In this document: positions 1 through 12,060 of the stretch, piece by piece | Numbering within the stretch: position 1 is the first letter of the stretch | Layout of the letters: the number at the start of each line of letters is the position of its first letter | Assembly (NCBI GenBank): GCA_019137255.1 | Contig: WPDH01000526.1 | Location: 1-50,066 of the forward strand | DNA length: 50,066 nt | Reading direction: 5' to 3' | From: Corinectria fuckeliana | Taxonomy: Eukaryota > Ascomycota > Sordariomycetes > Hypocreales > Nectriaceae | The notes under the pieces: model-generated | Told to the model about the DNA's origin: nothing | Databases searched by the model: none | Seen by the model: only the letters and a program-made list of their open reading frames with translations | Translations under genes and position numbers: made by a program

Positions 1-43
1 GGGACTTTGGGCCCTTGCTCTCTAGGAGAGACACAAGTGCAGT

Positions 44-319
44 TTATGTAAGGGAGGGTACTTTGCAAAGATGGTCTATAGCAGAAACTTCAGGTGCGCA
101 GAGCCAGGAAAGGTCATGGGAATGATAGTTCTGCGGCTCATGGCACAAGCTGTCTTGGTTGTACGCGAGGTGGTAGCGCAGAGCATGGCCATAAGCACGG
201 GAGTGCGTCAAGACCGTATTCTCCAGTTCCATTGCACGGTAAGCATTCATAGCGTCGGAGCGATCAATAACAAGGCGAGAAGCAAGAAAGGGTTGGGCAA
301 ACTTCAGGCTTAATTGCAT
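44..319 (-). CDS. Possible short or partial ORF, unknown
   Basis: An open frame of 91 codons starts at an ATG at 319 and stops at 44. Its codons have few A-ending third positions and the translation is helix-like and of mixed composition, so it looks more protein-like than most chance frames nearby. I recognise no family, signal peptide or motif. The other strand is also open across 71-313. It could be an exon of a gene running off the left edge or a chance frame, and I lean slightly towards chance. Confidence 0.2.
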   Translation of the reverse strand: MQLSLKFAQPFLASRLVIDRSDAMNAYRAMELENTVLTHSRAYGHALRYHLAYNQDSLCHEPQNYHSHDLSWLCAPEVSAIDHLCKVPSLT

Positions 320-384
320 TGAAATCCCGACTACCTAGGTAGGTCTACCTTGCAGTATGTACTACTGTTGTTTTCTCGTCTTCT

Positions 385-433
385 CCCCCCCCCCCCCCCC
401 CCCCCCCTTGNNTCTTCCCCCCCCCCCCCCCCC
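385..433. repeat. Poly-C runs flanking an N gap
   Basis: A run of about 23 C is followed by TTG, two N (411-412), TCTT and a second run of about 17 C. The Ns sit exactly where a homopolymer would defeat read assembly, so the true length here is unknown. This is an assembly feature and not evidence of biology. Confidence 0.85.
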
Positions 434-485
434 TCGCCTTCTTGGTGCCCAACCCATCACTGCGGCCACTCCACGGTTGTTTTTG

Positions 486-510
486 TTTGGTTTGGTTTGG
501 TTTGGTTTGG
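486..510 (+). repeat. TTTGG tandem repeat, five units
   Basis: Five perfect copies of TTTGG lie in tandem. It is too short and too far from a chromosome end signal (fungal telomeres are TTAGGG) to be telomeric. It reads as a simple microsatellite in intergenic DNA. Confidence 0.8.
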
Positions 511-2265
511 GCTCGGTGCGGTACGGCCTGGGACTGCCTGCAGGACAAGGTGCAGGATGCAGGATGCAGGAAAGGTGACGAACCCCAAGTACAGAACGAT
601 GGGCTACGGCCAAGTACGTACGAATACAGTACATAGACACCTCCTACCCGACGTACCTACTTACTTAGGTAAGGTACCTATAGCAGATACTGTACTCCAG
701 AGCACAGCATTGCCATTTGATCGGACTTGGGCTACGTACATATCTAGGGCGGGGGCACTGGGAAGGGCACGCATTCCCATCCCTACCTGGACAGGTAGAT
801 GCTGCTATTCTCCTCACGGGGGCAAAGAGTCTTCCTGTCCTTCTGGGATAACGAACCATGGTATAATTATCTAGCCTTCTAAGGGTTCAACGTTATCGTC
901 ACAAAGGACCCACTCCACCTCCGCCCCGTCCCGTGCCCGTCCAGCACTGCAAGTTTCTGGCCTAGTTTGCTCGTGCAGTAATTAGCTAGTATTGTTAGAG
1001 GAAAAGTCACGAACATGTCTGAGACATGACCCAGCATGAGCCAACACTAATAACTAGATTACTACATACGGCGAGCTCATACAGCCACAAGCATCGTTCC
1101 CAAGCCCCAGGCATCGGGTAGTTAGTTACGAGTACTCCCCCCCTTCCTTAAACCCCTTGTCTCACTTCACAACCACCACCACCACCAGCCACCACTATCA
1201 CCATCACCTCCTGCTCCTCCACTGTCTCGGCGGAGCCTGATGACGGCGTTTTTTGATACACCAACTGACCCTACGGCCGGGGAATTTACTGGACGACCGT
1301 CCACCCCTTCATGCCTAGCTAGTAGACTAATATAATCCTAGTCACCGAGATTCCTGTCATCGTCCCACTAATTACTGTGAGTTGCCGAGGCCTTTTCGCT
1401 TTTCGATTTTTGATGGCTTACAGAAAGTTGCCTTATTCATTTCCTAGCTGTCCTACTATCTCGTAGCTAATTCCATCATAATAATCGTCAAAAACAAATA
1501 AGGGCTTTGCAACCAACCAGGCCGCCGGGGGCTGGTTCTGCGCAGCGCGAGAATGTAATCAATACCAACAAATGCTTCATTGGCAATTCATGCCATCATC
1601 ATCATTGTCCTGTCATCGTCGTCACCGGACGCGTGCATCTCACTTTCCATCTCTTCAACCACCCACCCATCCGTTCCTTGCCCAAACCCTTGCCTACCCC
1701 GTCCGGGGAAAAAAAACAAAAAACACATCCGCTTCCATTCATGCGCACCAGAAAAATATCCCGTCATCATCCACGCTGATTGGACTCGGGATCCCTGTAG
1801 AATCTGTGTGCTGCCGGATAGCGGCTCGTTCTGCTGCTGCTGCGCTGCTGCTGCTGCTGTCGACCACTGCCTACACTGCCCGCCCCAAGTTCGCCAATAA
1901 CCAAAAAACCAACAGCCAGAGAGGTATGTATTCGAGACAGGAAATTCCAATATTGAAACCACACAAATCAATGCTCGCTCGCTTGCTAGATCCGTAAGGA
2001 AATCAAAAGAGACTCCGAGGTAGAAATCCAGAAGGAAAACGACAAAGGGAAAAATAAAAATGTCCGTTTGGGTGCGTGAGCAACAGATCTGGAGTGCGCA
2101 AAAGCGACGTGTTGAGTGTATGGCGACTCACCCCCCAGGAAAAGGTAGGAAATATGAAAAGCTGACTCAAGGAAAATGAAAGGAAAAGGGAGGCAAGCGC
2201 AACCATTAGAACATAGCCGTGAGACTCATTGTCGTAATATTTTTTTTTCTTCTTGCATCTTATCA

Positions 2266-4161
2266 TCATGCTCTTGCTTCGTTACGTTGCTGCTGCTCAT
2301 TCTGCGCGTTGGAATCGGCCACCATTTTCGCAAAGTTTCGGACGACTTCATTGGGAATCTGGTCCCATAGAAGGGATCGTGTGTATACTTCGGCCGCGGG
2401 GTTCTGTTTATCCGTGGTTCGCATCGCTGCGAGGGCGTCCGCCAGGTTGCGACGACCCTGGCTAGCCGTAGATCTTTCGGGGGCGTTGTGGAGGAACTCC
2501 TGCGAGCTGACACCGTTGTACTGAGCCGCTGACAGGGAGAATATCTGCTCGTTGGTCTGTTCCTGGGTGGGCTGCGTAAGAACATCGCCGAGCTCGGAGA
2601 GCACCGACGGCGCAACACCTTCCATGGCCATGTCGTTCATGGGGTTGGCCCAGTTGGCAGCACCCGAAGGCTGGGGAGCAGCAGCCTGCATCATAGAAGA
2701 CTGCGAATTGACGCCAGCTTCCTTGAGGACGTTGTCCAGCAGGGTGGCCGAGGCAGCCCTGACATCCTCGGAGACGCGGGGGATAGCGGGCGTCGAGCGG
2801 CTCGACAGGACAAAGGCGCCGACGAGGAAGAGCATGAAGAGGAGGCCACCCTGAGCGGCGGGCTTCTCGCCGTCGGTGCTGTAAGGGTTGTTCTCCGCCT
2901 TCTTGGCGGGCACCATGGCCATCTCCTGCTTGACCTCGGGCTCGACGGGATACTCGTTGAGGAAGTTGGAAGTGTCCCAGGCGCCACCCATGCCCATGGT
3001 GTCCATCTCATCGTAAGCACCGGAGAAGGCATTGGATCCATGGTTAGCAGAGGGCACGGCGTTGCTCTCGAGGCGCTGGACGTGGTCAGTGAGGACCCCG
3101 ACCTTCTTCCTCAACTCGCCCGTCTCAATGGTGTGAGATCGGATCATCTCCTCTTTCTCGATGTTGAGAGTCTCGATGTAGTTGGTGTAAGACTGCTTCT
3201 CGATGAGGACCTGCTCAAGCTTGGCACGGAGCTCGGCCACCTCTTCTTCCATGTCGCCAATGATCGAAGTGAACTGCTTCTTCTCATCCTCCAGGCGCTC
3301 AGTGTGCTGCTTCTTGCGCTGTCTTGAGTCAAGGCTACGGCGAGTGTTAACATTGAACAATGTGTCATTCGGAGTAGGGGCGAGTACTTACGCTGCTTGT
3401 CGGTTGCGTAGCAGTCGCTTCTGCTGCTTAAGCTCCTTGATCTCTTGTTCATCCGTCGACTGGGCAATGAGCTGGTCAATGTTGCTCAGGTTTCGCTCAG
3501 CCGGGATGTCGAAGCGGGCGTTCTTCTTGCGGATACCGTCACCTCGGCGCATGTCGTTGTGAGAGCGAATGACGGGGCTGTTAGGACGCATCTTCTTGTT
3601 GGCGATGGCCTGCTGCTGGTTGGGTGCCATCCAGTCCTTGTGCGGAGAGGCCGGGATTGACTGGCCGCCGGGAAGAGAAGAGAACATGTTACCGGGGTTG
3701 CTGAAGGGCGTCTGGCCTTGCATGGACCTCTGAAAGATGGAACTGGTGTCATATTCCGCTGGGACATCGAAAGGCTGAAGGGGAGTGCATGAGCCTGAGC
3801 CAAGGGACCAGTTGCTCGCCGGGGCGGCGAAGGCGTTGGGCTGAGAGTGATCGAGGCGGATGAAGGGGTTGTTGCTGTGCTGGTCCATGAAAGGATTGTT
3901 GGAGGGTACCGACTGCATGTCGACGGACTGCCAGTCTTCCGTCTTGGGTGAGAATAGCGGGGGCCCGACGGCGAAGGACTCTCGGCGGCTGTCGGCCATG
4001 GGTGGAGATAGCTCGAGACCGGAGTCGATGCCGCTGTGATCAAGGATGTTGTCGTCTAGGACGCTGTTGTCTTCCTCTTCGAAGAGTCTCTGAGCATGGG
4101 TGGTGTCCACGGTTAGAGGAGCGTTGCGATAGAATGGCTGCATGGGGAACGTTGAAGCCAT
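2266..4161 (-). CDS. meaB: bZIP transcription factor, MeaB type
   Basis: Two exons, 4161-3392 and 3334-2266, give 612 residues. The intron at 3391-3335 has GTAAGT and TAG ends and splits the basic region. Around residues 248-265 is a basic region with the bZIP N-x7-R signature (N253, R261), followed by a Leu-rich coiled coil to about 345. The N-terminal half is Asn/Pro/Ser-rich. The DIPAERNLSNIDQLIAQS stretch before the basic region is what I associate with MeaB, a fungal nitrogen-regulation factor linked in Aspergillus and Fusarium to nitrogen repression. That name comes from recall of the family, not from a search. A GTG nine bases upstream is in frame, but the ATG at 4161 (GCAATGG context) is the natural start. 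Odd feature: residues 419-435 form a hydrophobic stretch (GGLLFMLFLVGAFVLSS) long enough to span a membrane. The C-terminus is Gln/Asn-rich. Confidence 0.82.
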
Positions 4162-5030
4162 TGCAGGCACTTATGAATGTGGGAGAAGTGTGATTGTGTG
4201 GGTGTGTGGTTGTGTAGGTGAGGAGGGAGGGAAGTGAAGAATAATCAAGTCGAAGTGGTAGAGAAGAGAAAGCCAAGAAGGGAAAGGGCAATCAGAAAAC
4301 GGCAAGATGAATATCCAAGATGGAAAGATGAAAGTGAAAGAGTAGCGCGAGAGGGAGGAAGTTTGGGGGGGGCGCGAAATAATATGATCTTTTTGAGGGA
4401 GTCAGAGTCAGTGATGTTGGAGTGGGCGGTGAAAGAGAGCGCGGCGGGTGGGTGTATTTTTGGCACAGTAGGGCGTGAGTGCTGTTCTAAGCGTGGGCTT
4501 GGGCGTGGGTTCTTTTTTTTTTTGGCGTGGGCGAACGGGGCAAGCGGGGTGGGGTCAGACGAGGAAGTGGCAGGCAGCGCCAGACTGAGCAGGAGCAAGG
4601 GCAAAGAAGGGGCGGGCGGTGCGGAGACGGATCGGAGGGCAAGTGGATATGCGCAATTGATGGGATGATGTTTTGATTCTTCCCCTGCCAACAACCACGA
4701 TGGGTGATGATAGTCCTAGGATTGCGATGATGACAGCGACGGCGATGGGAATGATGAAGATGGCGAAGATAAGGTGCGAGGGAGAGAAAGGGCGAGAGCG
4801 AAAGAGGAGCGGGAGGGGGCGACTGGACGGGTTGATAACAGCCGGTACGTTTGGGTGAGATGCAGATGTGGACGTGATGGGGATGGGATGGGCCGCGGAC
4901 GGGAGCCCGGAAAGCTTCCAAAGCGCGGGAAGGGACGGGAAAGCGAATGGGAACGACAAAAACGCGCGCGCAACAAAGAGACAAAGAGAGGAGCTTCGTA
5001 CTCACCACAAGGTCCGACCCGGCCGACTAC
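4162..5030 (-). promoter_or_regulatory. Leader/promoter region of the bZIP gene
   Basis: Read on the minus strand, this region is strongly pyrimidine-rich, as fungal leaders often are. A good splice donor (GTGAGT) starts at 5005 on the minus strand, and a YAG-like site lies just before the ATG at 4161. A long intron in the 5' untranslated region is therefore possible. Several short upstream frames lie here and would sit in that intron or leader. This is inference from consensus only. Confidence 0.35.
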
Positions 5031-5213
5031 TACAGTGTAGTCGAGTAGTATTCGATGAGCTAAGGTGGGCTAGGTATGTAGGCGTAGCTGCTGCGAGAGC
5101 TGGGGTTTTTGGCGTGATACTTGCTGGAGAAGTGTACGATTTCGGGTGGTGGTGTTGGACTTCAGTGCTTGTGGTATCTGTAGTGGTGTTGCGGTTGCTG
5201 CACTCCAGATCTC

Positions 5214-5227
5214 GGGGGGGGGGGGGG
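5214..5227. repeat. G14 homopolymer
   Basis: Fourteen G in a row. This is prone to sequencing length error and lies outside any gene. Confidence 0.9.
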
Positions 5228-5256
5228 TGCTAGGGCCAAACAAGCGGGTGCAGGAA

Positions 5257-5292
5257 GCAGAAGCAGAAGCAGAAGCAGAAGCAGAAGCAGAA
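5257..5292 (+). repeat. GCAGAA microsatellite, six units
   Basis: Six perfect GCAGAA units are followed by two degenerate AAGCAGGG-type units. It lies upstream of the bZIP gene, which reads on the other strand, and is outside any supported coding region. Confidence 0.85.
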
Positions 5293-5726
5293 AGCAGGGA
5301 AAGCAGGGAAAATCATCAACTGCTGCTTTGGGAAGTGATGGTAGACACGAGGTAACTCGAGGGGAGGAGCTTGCTTTGGTTATGTACTCGCCGGGGCTCA
5401 CACCCGGCAGTTGTCGACGCGGAGACGGCGGCGAGGTACCTGTCGCCGGGCTTCATCGCGACGGCGGTACCCCGACAATAGGATACGGTCCTTGGACTGG
5501 AACTCGCAGGGTTGTCTCTGGAAAAGGATGGGCGACCCACTAGGAGGGGCCAAGCCAAGGACCCGCGAAGGACGGGGGGCTTCGGGTCGGCCAGGGTGTA
5601 ACTCGTTAGCAAGTCAGTCTTCCATCGGGGGGGCGTGGTGGGGTGTGGGCACAGTAAGCCTGTCTTCCAAGGTCAAGACTCCAAAGAGTCCAAGAGAGCA
5701 ACGGCGTGGTGCGTGAAGACTTCTAG

Positions 5727-5761
5727 CGTGTGTGTGTGTGTATGTCTGTGTGTGTGTGTGG
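5727..5761 (+). repeat. GT dinucleotide repeat
   Basis: An interrupted (GT)n tract with TATGTCT in the middle, intergenic, with no frame relation to any gene. Confidence 0.8.
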
Positions 5762-6385
5762 TTGCGCGCGTGTGAGCGACTGAGGGTTGAGTGAGTGAGC
5801 CAGCAGCCAGTGAGCGTTCGCGGAGGGTGTGGAGGCGTCACTCGCAAGCCCGTCATGGGGATGATGGGCTTGGTCAGGCATTGCGGGCCTCAGAATGGCC
5901 GTATCAGGAAAACAAGGAGGAGAGAAGGGGAAATAGTGGTGTACGGATATACGAATCATCAACCATCAACCGTCGTCGTGATCTTCGCCGTCAATACTAG
6001 ATACTAGCGGTGGCCGCGGGAGACGGGAGCACATGGGACTGCGACATACATCACCACAGAGGAGAGCAGGAGAGCATCATGATCTGTGTGGAAGCCTGTG
6101 GGAGCAGCAGCATCGGCATGCTTGAACCTCCACACCAGCTCCATCCTCCACTCCCGATGACCTAGATTGCCGGGCATGCTCGATCAACAACATGCTCACC
6201 AAGCTAAGCTACTTCCCTAAGTAGGTACCTTGCCTTACCATACCTTACCTTACATGCTACCAAGGTACAAGCATGAGCTCTTCCGCCACCACCACACCTT
6301 GGTGAGCTTCTGTCAGGGATCCCCTCATGTGGCATCCGAGGCACCGCATCTCGGCTGCCTGCCATTCGTCCTGGCCGGACAATCA

Positions 6386-6480
6386 TGGAGCCCTTGTGAG
6401 CTTGTGTGAGCCCGTGTGAACCCGTGTGAGGCTCTATGTGCCTCTGTGTGAGCCCAAATGAGCCCGTATGAGCCGTGAGA
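6386..6480 (+). repeat. Degenerate minisatellite, about 10-bp unit
   Basis: The unit TGAGCCCGTG recurs about nine times with substitutions and small length changes (TGAGCCCGTG, TGAACCCGTG, TGAGCCCAAA, TGAGCCCGTA). The minus-strand translation shows the same period as a Thr-His-Gly repeat, but nothing else suggests it is coding. Confidence 0.7.
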
Positions 6481-9400
6481 GTCTCGAAGTGGTTCGGCAC
6501 CACTTGACCGCTGCTCTTGCCGCGTTTCTCCCTTCTGGCCCTGATCTGATCCATCTCTGAGCGGTGTTTGAAATAATGAGGCCATCGTCAACGCGCCCTG
6601 TGATCTTTGTTCTACGTGCTGCCCAGAACCTGCCCACCAAAGCCGCCACCCCACGCTCGAACAAGTCCCCTCAACCAGTGTATGCTGCTGAGTGGTGTCA
6701 TGGCTGGCTCGGACGGCCGGGGGGGGGATGGGGTCCATTGCCGGAACTGACACGCGGGCAGCGGGCGAAACGGGAACAGGTCAAGAGGGGAACAATGGTC
6801 AATGGAAGGTCCGAAAAAGCAACAAAGGCAAAAGCAACTTGCTCCTCTGGCAGCGTGGCAGCCCTGTCATGTCCCGAACAATGCTCCATAACGAATGTGA
6901 AGTACTGTACGAAGTACCTCCAGCTGGGCAGACTACGAATTATATGCCGTCGCGAGTCTGAGCACGCCCCTGGATCATGTGAGGGAGCGACTCAAGACGC
7001 GGCGCAGAGGTCGACTCGGCCACTCATCGTGATGGCTCTCAGAGACATCTTGTCTCGATGGTTTCTTTTTTGGTTATGGCGCTGCTGGACCGGCCCGGCC
7101 GTGGCCCAAAGCCTAAGGACGGGAGCGATGGACGTTGGGCACCAAAAAAACGGACGCTACGTCGCTACCTTGCCTGATGCCGGGTGCTAAAACTGTCCCG
7201 CTGGGACACCTCGATGGCCGCGATGGCCACAGGCTTGCTGCAGCCCAGAGCCACTAACTCGTCTGGCGGGCTTCCTATTGCTCAGCAACTCGGCGCCGTC
7301 CATGGGGTAAAAAGAGGCGGTACCAAGGCACCTCTCGCACGCTTCGCCGACTTGCGACCGCGAGCAACTATGACCAGTCGACGACGACAAGGAGGTTTAG
7401 TCCACGACGAAGGAGGCACCGACGATAATGCGCCTGCATCCCGGAGCTTGGAGCGAACTGCCTTACGATAGGTAGATACCTAGGTACTTACCCTTTACCC
7501 GCGCCACACCGCGCTTCGCTTCGCTCTCAGTCGCGCGTTCTCGTCCTGTCTTTGGCTCGTCGTCGTCACCGGGGCAATCAATCCAGCATCAAGCTCAAGC
7601 TCCAGCCCCAGACCGATGAGCGGCAAACCCAACGTACCCGGCAGATCTGGCTACTAGGGGGCGTCATTCGGATCTGCTGCACTTCAGCTCCCGTCCCGTC
7701 AGATTGATTGAACTTGATGGATACGTACCATGCGCGTTGCGATCCGGCCCAATCTGGGCAGTCAATTGCAAACATGTACCAATCTGGAAGGTACCTCCCT
7801 TCACCTGGCCCTGCTACCTGTCCGGTACTTAGACGGTAGTGACTCCGAAGTTCACGCGAACCGACTTCAACTTCCATCTCCGGGGCTTCTGGGGCGCCTC
7901 AGGCACTCAATCTGTTTAGGCGCACACTCTGAATAGACGTCTTAGACGGGTAATCCCACCCATCTCATCCAAACAATGACACTATCGCCTACATCGCCCG
8001 TCTACCACCTATGTACATTCCCGCGTGGTCTGATACCTGCACAACCGCGCTCTGTCGACAATCTGATTGATGCTTCTTTTTTTCCTATCCCATCCGCCTC
8101 AGTGGGTGGCTGGGGGGGGGGGAACCTCATGCGACTTCCGCACTCCCGCACACGCCCTCGAAGCCCAACCACTAGGCTCATCAGGCCGAACACTCATTGC
8201 TCCACTGTGCTTCATGGCCGCATAAATGGCCGGCCAGGTGCTTTCTCCTTTGAGGTTTTTGGTTTGTCGGTGTGTTTCTGCTTGGCCCTGTCGCGCGTGC
8301 GCGTCCTCCCTTCTGTCAAGTCAGGCATCCAGTCATCCAGTCATCCATCTTCCCTGCTGGTCCGCTCCCTTCTCGCAGACGGACCCTAGCATCATGGTCA
8401 TGGCCATGGCCTAAACACAAGCTCGGTGTGCGCCTTGATCCATGCTGGAGCTGCCATCCAGCCATCCAATTCCTCAGCGGGCTCTCTCCGTTCGGATCGC
8501 GATCCGGCAGGACCAGATTTGAGTCAGCGTCGGCCGGCGCCGTCCAAAACGGCCCCGAAGCCCCAATCTGCATCGACAACCAATCACTCTGGTGAGGCGA
8601 GCATCTCTGCTGCTCCAGTGCTCCAGAAGGCTGGCCTCTGTTTGGCCTGCGCCCATCTCGACATCCCCATTTGCTTCCCAAGTTGCCCATCCAAGAGGAC
8701 AGGCCGTTCTCTTCCCCTTCCTGGCGCAGGATCTTTAGCCAAATTAGGCTATGCTTTCCCTTGCCAGGGCTGCGCGACCTCCCAGCTTTCTGGAACCTAA
8801 CTTGTGGCTCATGGGGGCGGGAGCAGGACCAGGCGCTGCATCACACCTTGAAGCGCACCGCATCGGCGAGCGATGGGCTTGACCTGCTGTCAGTGGTCTT
8901 CTCGTCACCGCACTAGAGTGCGTTGCTCACCGTCCTCAGACAGAATTCTGCCCAAGGTCGTTGCCCAACTGCCTCACCTTGCTTCATTGGCGAGCAGCAG
9001 TACTGCTCACCAATACCGCTAGTATGACTCTACACTACCCTGCGATCTCGGAGACCGGACCCCCACGAGAAACCGGGCGTCACTGGGCCAGCGACCTCGA
9101 GTTCGTAGCTGGTTTCCTCTTGCTACCCAGCTCGACCGAGGACCCATGACGTTTCTCCAGCCTGCTACCCGTGAGCATAGAACACTTACCTAGGGTTCGA
9201 AACTTTCCGATCGGAAACTCATCGACTTCTTTCCGTACTATGACGCAGCCCCGAGGAGCCTGAAACGTTGCCTCTAAGCAGCCAGAGAAGCCTAGGTCCT
9301 CGGTAGATTTTAACCCTGATCCCGGGACACGTCCCGCCAACCCCAGCCCGTTCTAACGTGCTAGTGAGGATTCTATGCACCCAAGCAACCAAGCTGACCT

Positions 9401-12060
9401 CCAACTGAACGATTGCAAGGCCGGATTGTTGATATGAATGGAGCCACCCTGAATCATCCGCAGCTAGGCAACCAGGGAAACGGTCCTAAGACTCAAGGTC
9501 TTTGGCACACTGCGGGAGAGAACGGCGTGTCTCGGCGGAGAATGATACCAAAAATCCCATGCCAAAAAGAGAGAGAGAGAAAACTGCCGCAAATGTGCGG
9601 TCTGGGTATCCCTGACCAATATCGACTCAACCCACGTAGTAACAACGACAGATTTTTCAGCACGATGCTCCACCGATCTGGAGATTGCGATTGCAAATCA
9701 CGAGTCAGAGTATCAGCCAACAGCCTTGACCTGTCATGCGAGTTCACGAGGCTGTGATCGAAAGGCTGGGGAATCTAAATGAAGTTCTATTTTCGTTGTA
9801 CGAAGTAGATGATCTTGCAACGAGAGCCCCCACCATTTACTCGTTGGTCGCATCTGAAACCTGGACAGGCGCAGTAAAAATCTCACTCTTTCTCCAAGTC
9901 TCCGTGTCTGAACCCGCCGCAGGGGCTGCAAAATGGCTGGGGCGGTGCACTATCCCGCACACAGAGTCCTCTTCCATGTGGAGGAGGGAAGTCGGTATCA
10001 GAAGTTTGACGTCTGACGTCGCAACCGGGGTCCACAAACGACGCTGTTGAGAGCCTTCTACGACACACATCTATGTTGCACGGCTTCTCAGGCTTAGATG
10101 GACAAAGCAATGACGGGGTGATACTTTGCCAGTGCGGTATCAGCCTGGCCGAATGGAGTGTATTTTGCGAATCCCTGAGCCCGATGCAGACAGCACGATA
10201 CGAGTCCTCGTCCAAGCCACGGCGCTGATGCAACAAGGTCTTCCAGCAAGGCTCTCAAGATCTGAAACATTGCCTCTTGGGTACGGAAACGTGCATTCGG
10301 CACAAAGGAAAGCCTACTGTTCGCTCGTAAGGCAGCCATCCATCGCACCATCCGCATGATCCTTCAGATCGAGTTACACGTGCAGAAGACATGCCCCATT
10401 GAAGGTTTGTGGTACAGGAAATAGAAACAAGACGTGGGAGCAACACGAGGAATCGTGCCTGTGAGCTCCATTCTTGGTGTCGACCGTCGCCCAGGACCCT
10501 GCTTGGCATTTTGCTTTAGCAATGCTGTTGGTTGTAGGTCATATCAAGGTCTGGCGGTGAAGCACGTTGGGCACCTTGCGCTTTGCCGCATCCGGGGACC
10601 CGGGGCTACGGTCGACGGGATAGTGGCTTCGTAGCCACTCGATCTCGCAACGGGACATGCTTCTGAAACAAGTGGCTTTCGGCTGATGACTGGGTTTCCG
10701 AAGCCTGGAGACGGTGGAACGGGGATATCCCCGACACGAAAACTGAGATGGACGACATTCCGGGGTTCAGCCATACCTCCGCGACTCCCAGTGACGCACA
10801 GCGAGGAACTAAAGTACGGGGACCAACTATTTGGAGCTACAGAGGATCTCCTTCCTTGTTGCACGGTACGAGACCGTCATCGTGGGGGAATGAACCGGAC
10901 AGATGGCTGTTGGGAGGGGGCTGGGCCGAAGCAACAAGTAACGAGCAACGAGCCTCGTCATGAACTTGCTCCCCTGCTGCAACGAGCGGCTTACCATCGC
11001 ATTACCATGACGGCTCTGCAACATGGCAACACTCGGACCGAGGTGTGGCCTGAGGTCCATGTGTTCGAGCTGACTCTGAATGGACGAGGACTCGAGTCTA
11101 GTGAAGCGGTGCTATACCGCCACGACCGGCCCGGTATAATGGTGCTTCTGTATTGGACACACACGATACAGTATCGCGCTGCGCAACTATTTCCACGTCG
11201 AAAAACCTCGTGATAGGCAGGCAGTGCATGGAGAACGGAGCCCATAGCTGGGGCCATGAATCAACTGCTCCAACGAGCCGGCAATGTCGGTCAGGCACGA
11301 GATCTGGTGCAATACAGCTGCCTGGCTAGCGATGGTGAATGAGTAAGGGGCAGTGTCGTGCCTTGTCGTGCCCTGCGTTCGTGGTGCCTCGTTCCTGATG
11401 GCTGCGCAGCAGCGCATCTCCACGGTGGCCTACTTCAGTCGTCGGGATCGGCGTGCTCGTGGAATCTGTGTCTGTTACCACATGACAGGAAAGAGATGCG
11501 ATTCGACACTCTGCTGGCTCGTCCACCCGCCGTGACGCTTCTTTGGTACCATGACGAGAGAACAAGCCCTCTCGCGGCCAGTTAGCAGATCTCTCCGTTC
11601 CCCTCGTGGGATGCCCGCAGCCTTTGTACCCAAGGCCAAGTCCGTCTCGTAGACCATCTCTTCCCCTTTGCTCCCATTGCCCATGCCCCGTCCCGCAGTG
11701 ACACAAAGCCCAAAAGACTTGCAGTGACCAACGCAGTGCCCATCGGTAGATACGCTGCCAGTGCCGCATGTGTGCCATGAGCCGTACCCGCCGCTCGCTT
11801 GGGCTCGACCCGTCGCGCTGCCCGGATTCGTTACGCGGCTGGCTTCGAGGAGCGCAAGTCTGAACGAGTGAGGCTTGGACGGGAGGCAAGAGGATCGGAT
11901 GATAGATAATAAAAAGGAAAAGAAGTGGTTGAAAAAGTCGCAGACTGTTGCCCGAGGGGAACGGCGAAAGGACGGGAGAATGCAAACTAGCCTGAGAGAG
12001 CTTCGTCTGTTTGTGCAGAGGAAATGAGACTGGACGTTGTTGATGAAGACGCCCTCCATC

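Larger units (their letters stand above)
320..2265. other. Gene-free left flank with an assembly gap
   Basis: I see no supportable gene here. The stretch holds two long C runs (about 385-407 and 417-433) around two N bases, a short TTTGG tandem repeat, a GTACCTA-type motif cluster near 645-680, and T- and A-rich patches. Frames at 1507-1997 are short, mutually overlapping and low-complexity. The part next to 2265 should include the 3' untranslated region of the bZIP gene on the minus strand. Confidence 0.6.
5031..12060. other. Seven-kilobase stretch without a recognisable gene
   Basis: I found no frame with a recognisable domain, codon bias or plausible exon chain. The longest frames (6564-7190 plus, 10686-11213 plus, 11326-12171 minus) have Arg/Ser/Gly-rich, patternless translations and overlap frames on the other strand. 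The stretch contains a G14 run, a GCAGAA repeat, a GT repeat, a degenerate minisatellite near 6.4 kb, GTACCTA-type clusters at 6216-6265 and 7468-7495, and a doubled TGACGTC at 10007-10020. No transposase, reverse transcriptase or tRNA was seen. It could hold non-coding transcripts or old decayed sequence. Confidence 0.55.

Noticed and set aside
486..510. TTTGG repeat as telomere-like sequence
   Set aside because: The unit is not TTAGGG, only five copies are present, and ordinary genes follow.
6386..6480. Possible CRISPR-like array
   Set aside because: Units are about 10 bp and contiguous with no spacers, and the organism is a fungus. It is a degenerate minisatellite.
6564..7190. 208-codon open frame on the plus strand
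   Set aside because: The translation is patternless and rich in Arg, Ser, Gly and Cys, frames on the other strand overlap it, and there is no leader or recognisable domain.
10686..11213. 175-codon open frame on the plus strand
   Set aside because: No domain, no codon bias and no splice or leader context; treated as chance.
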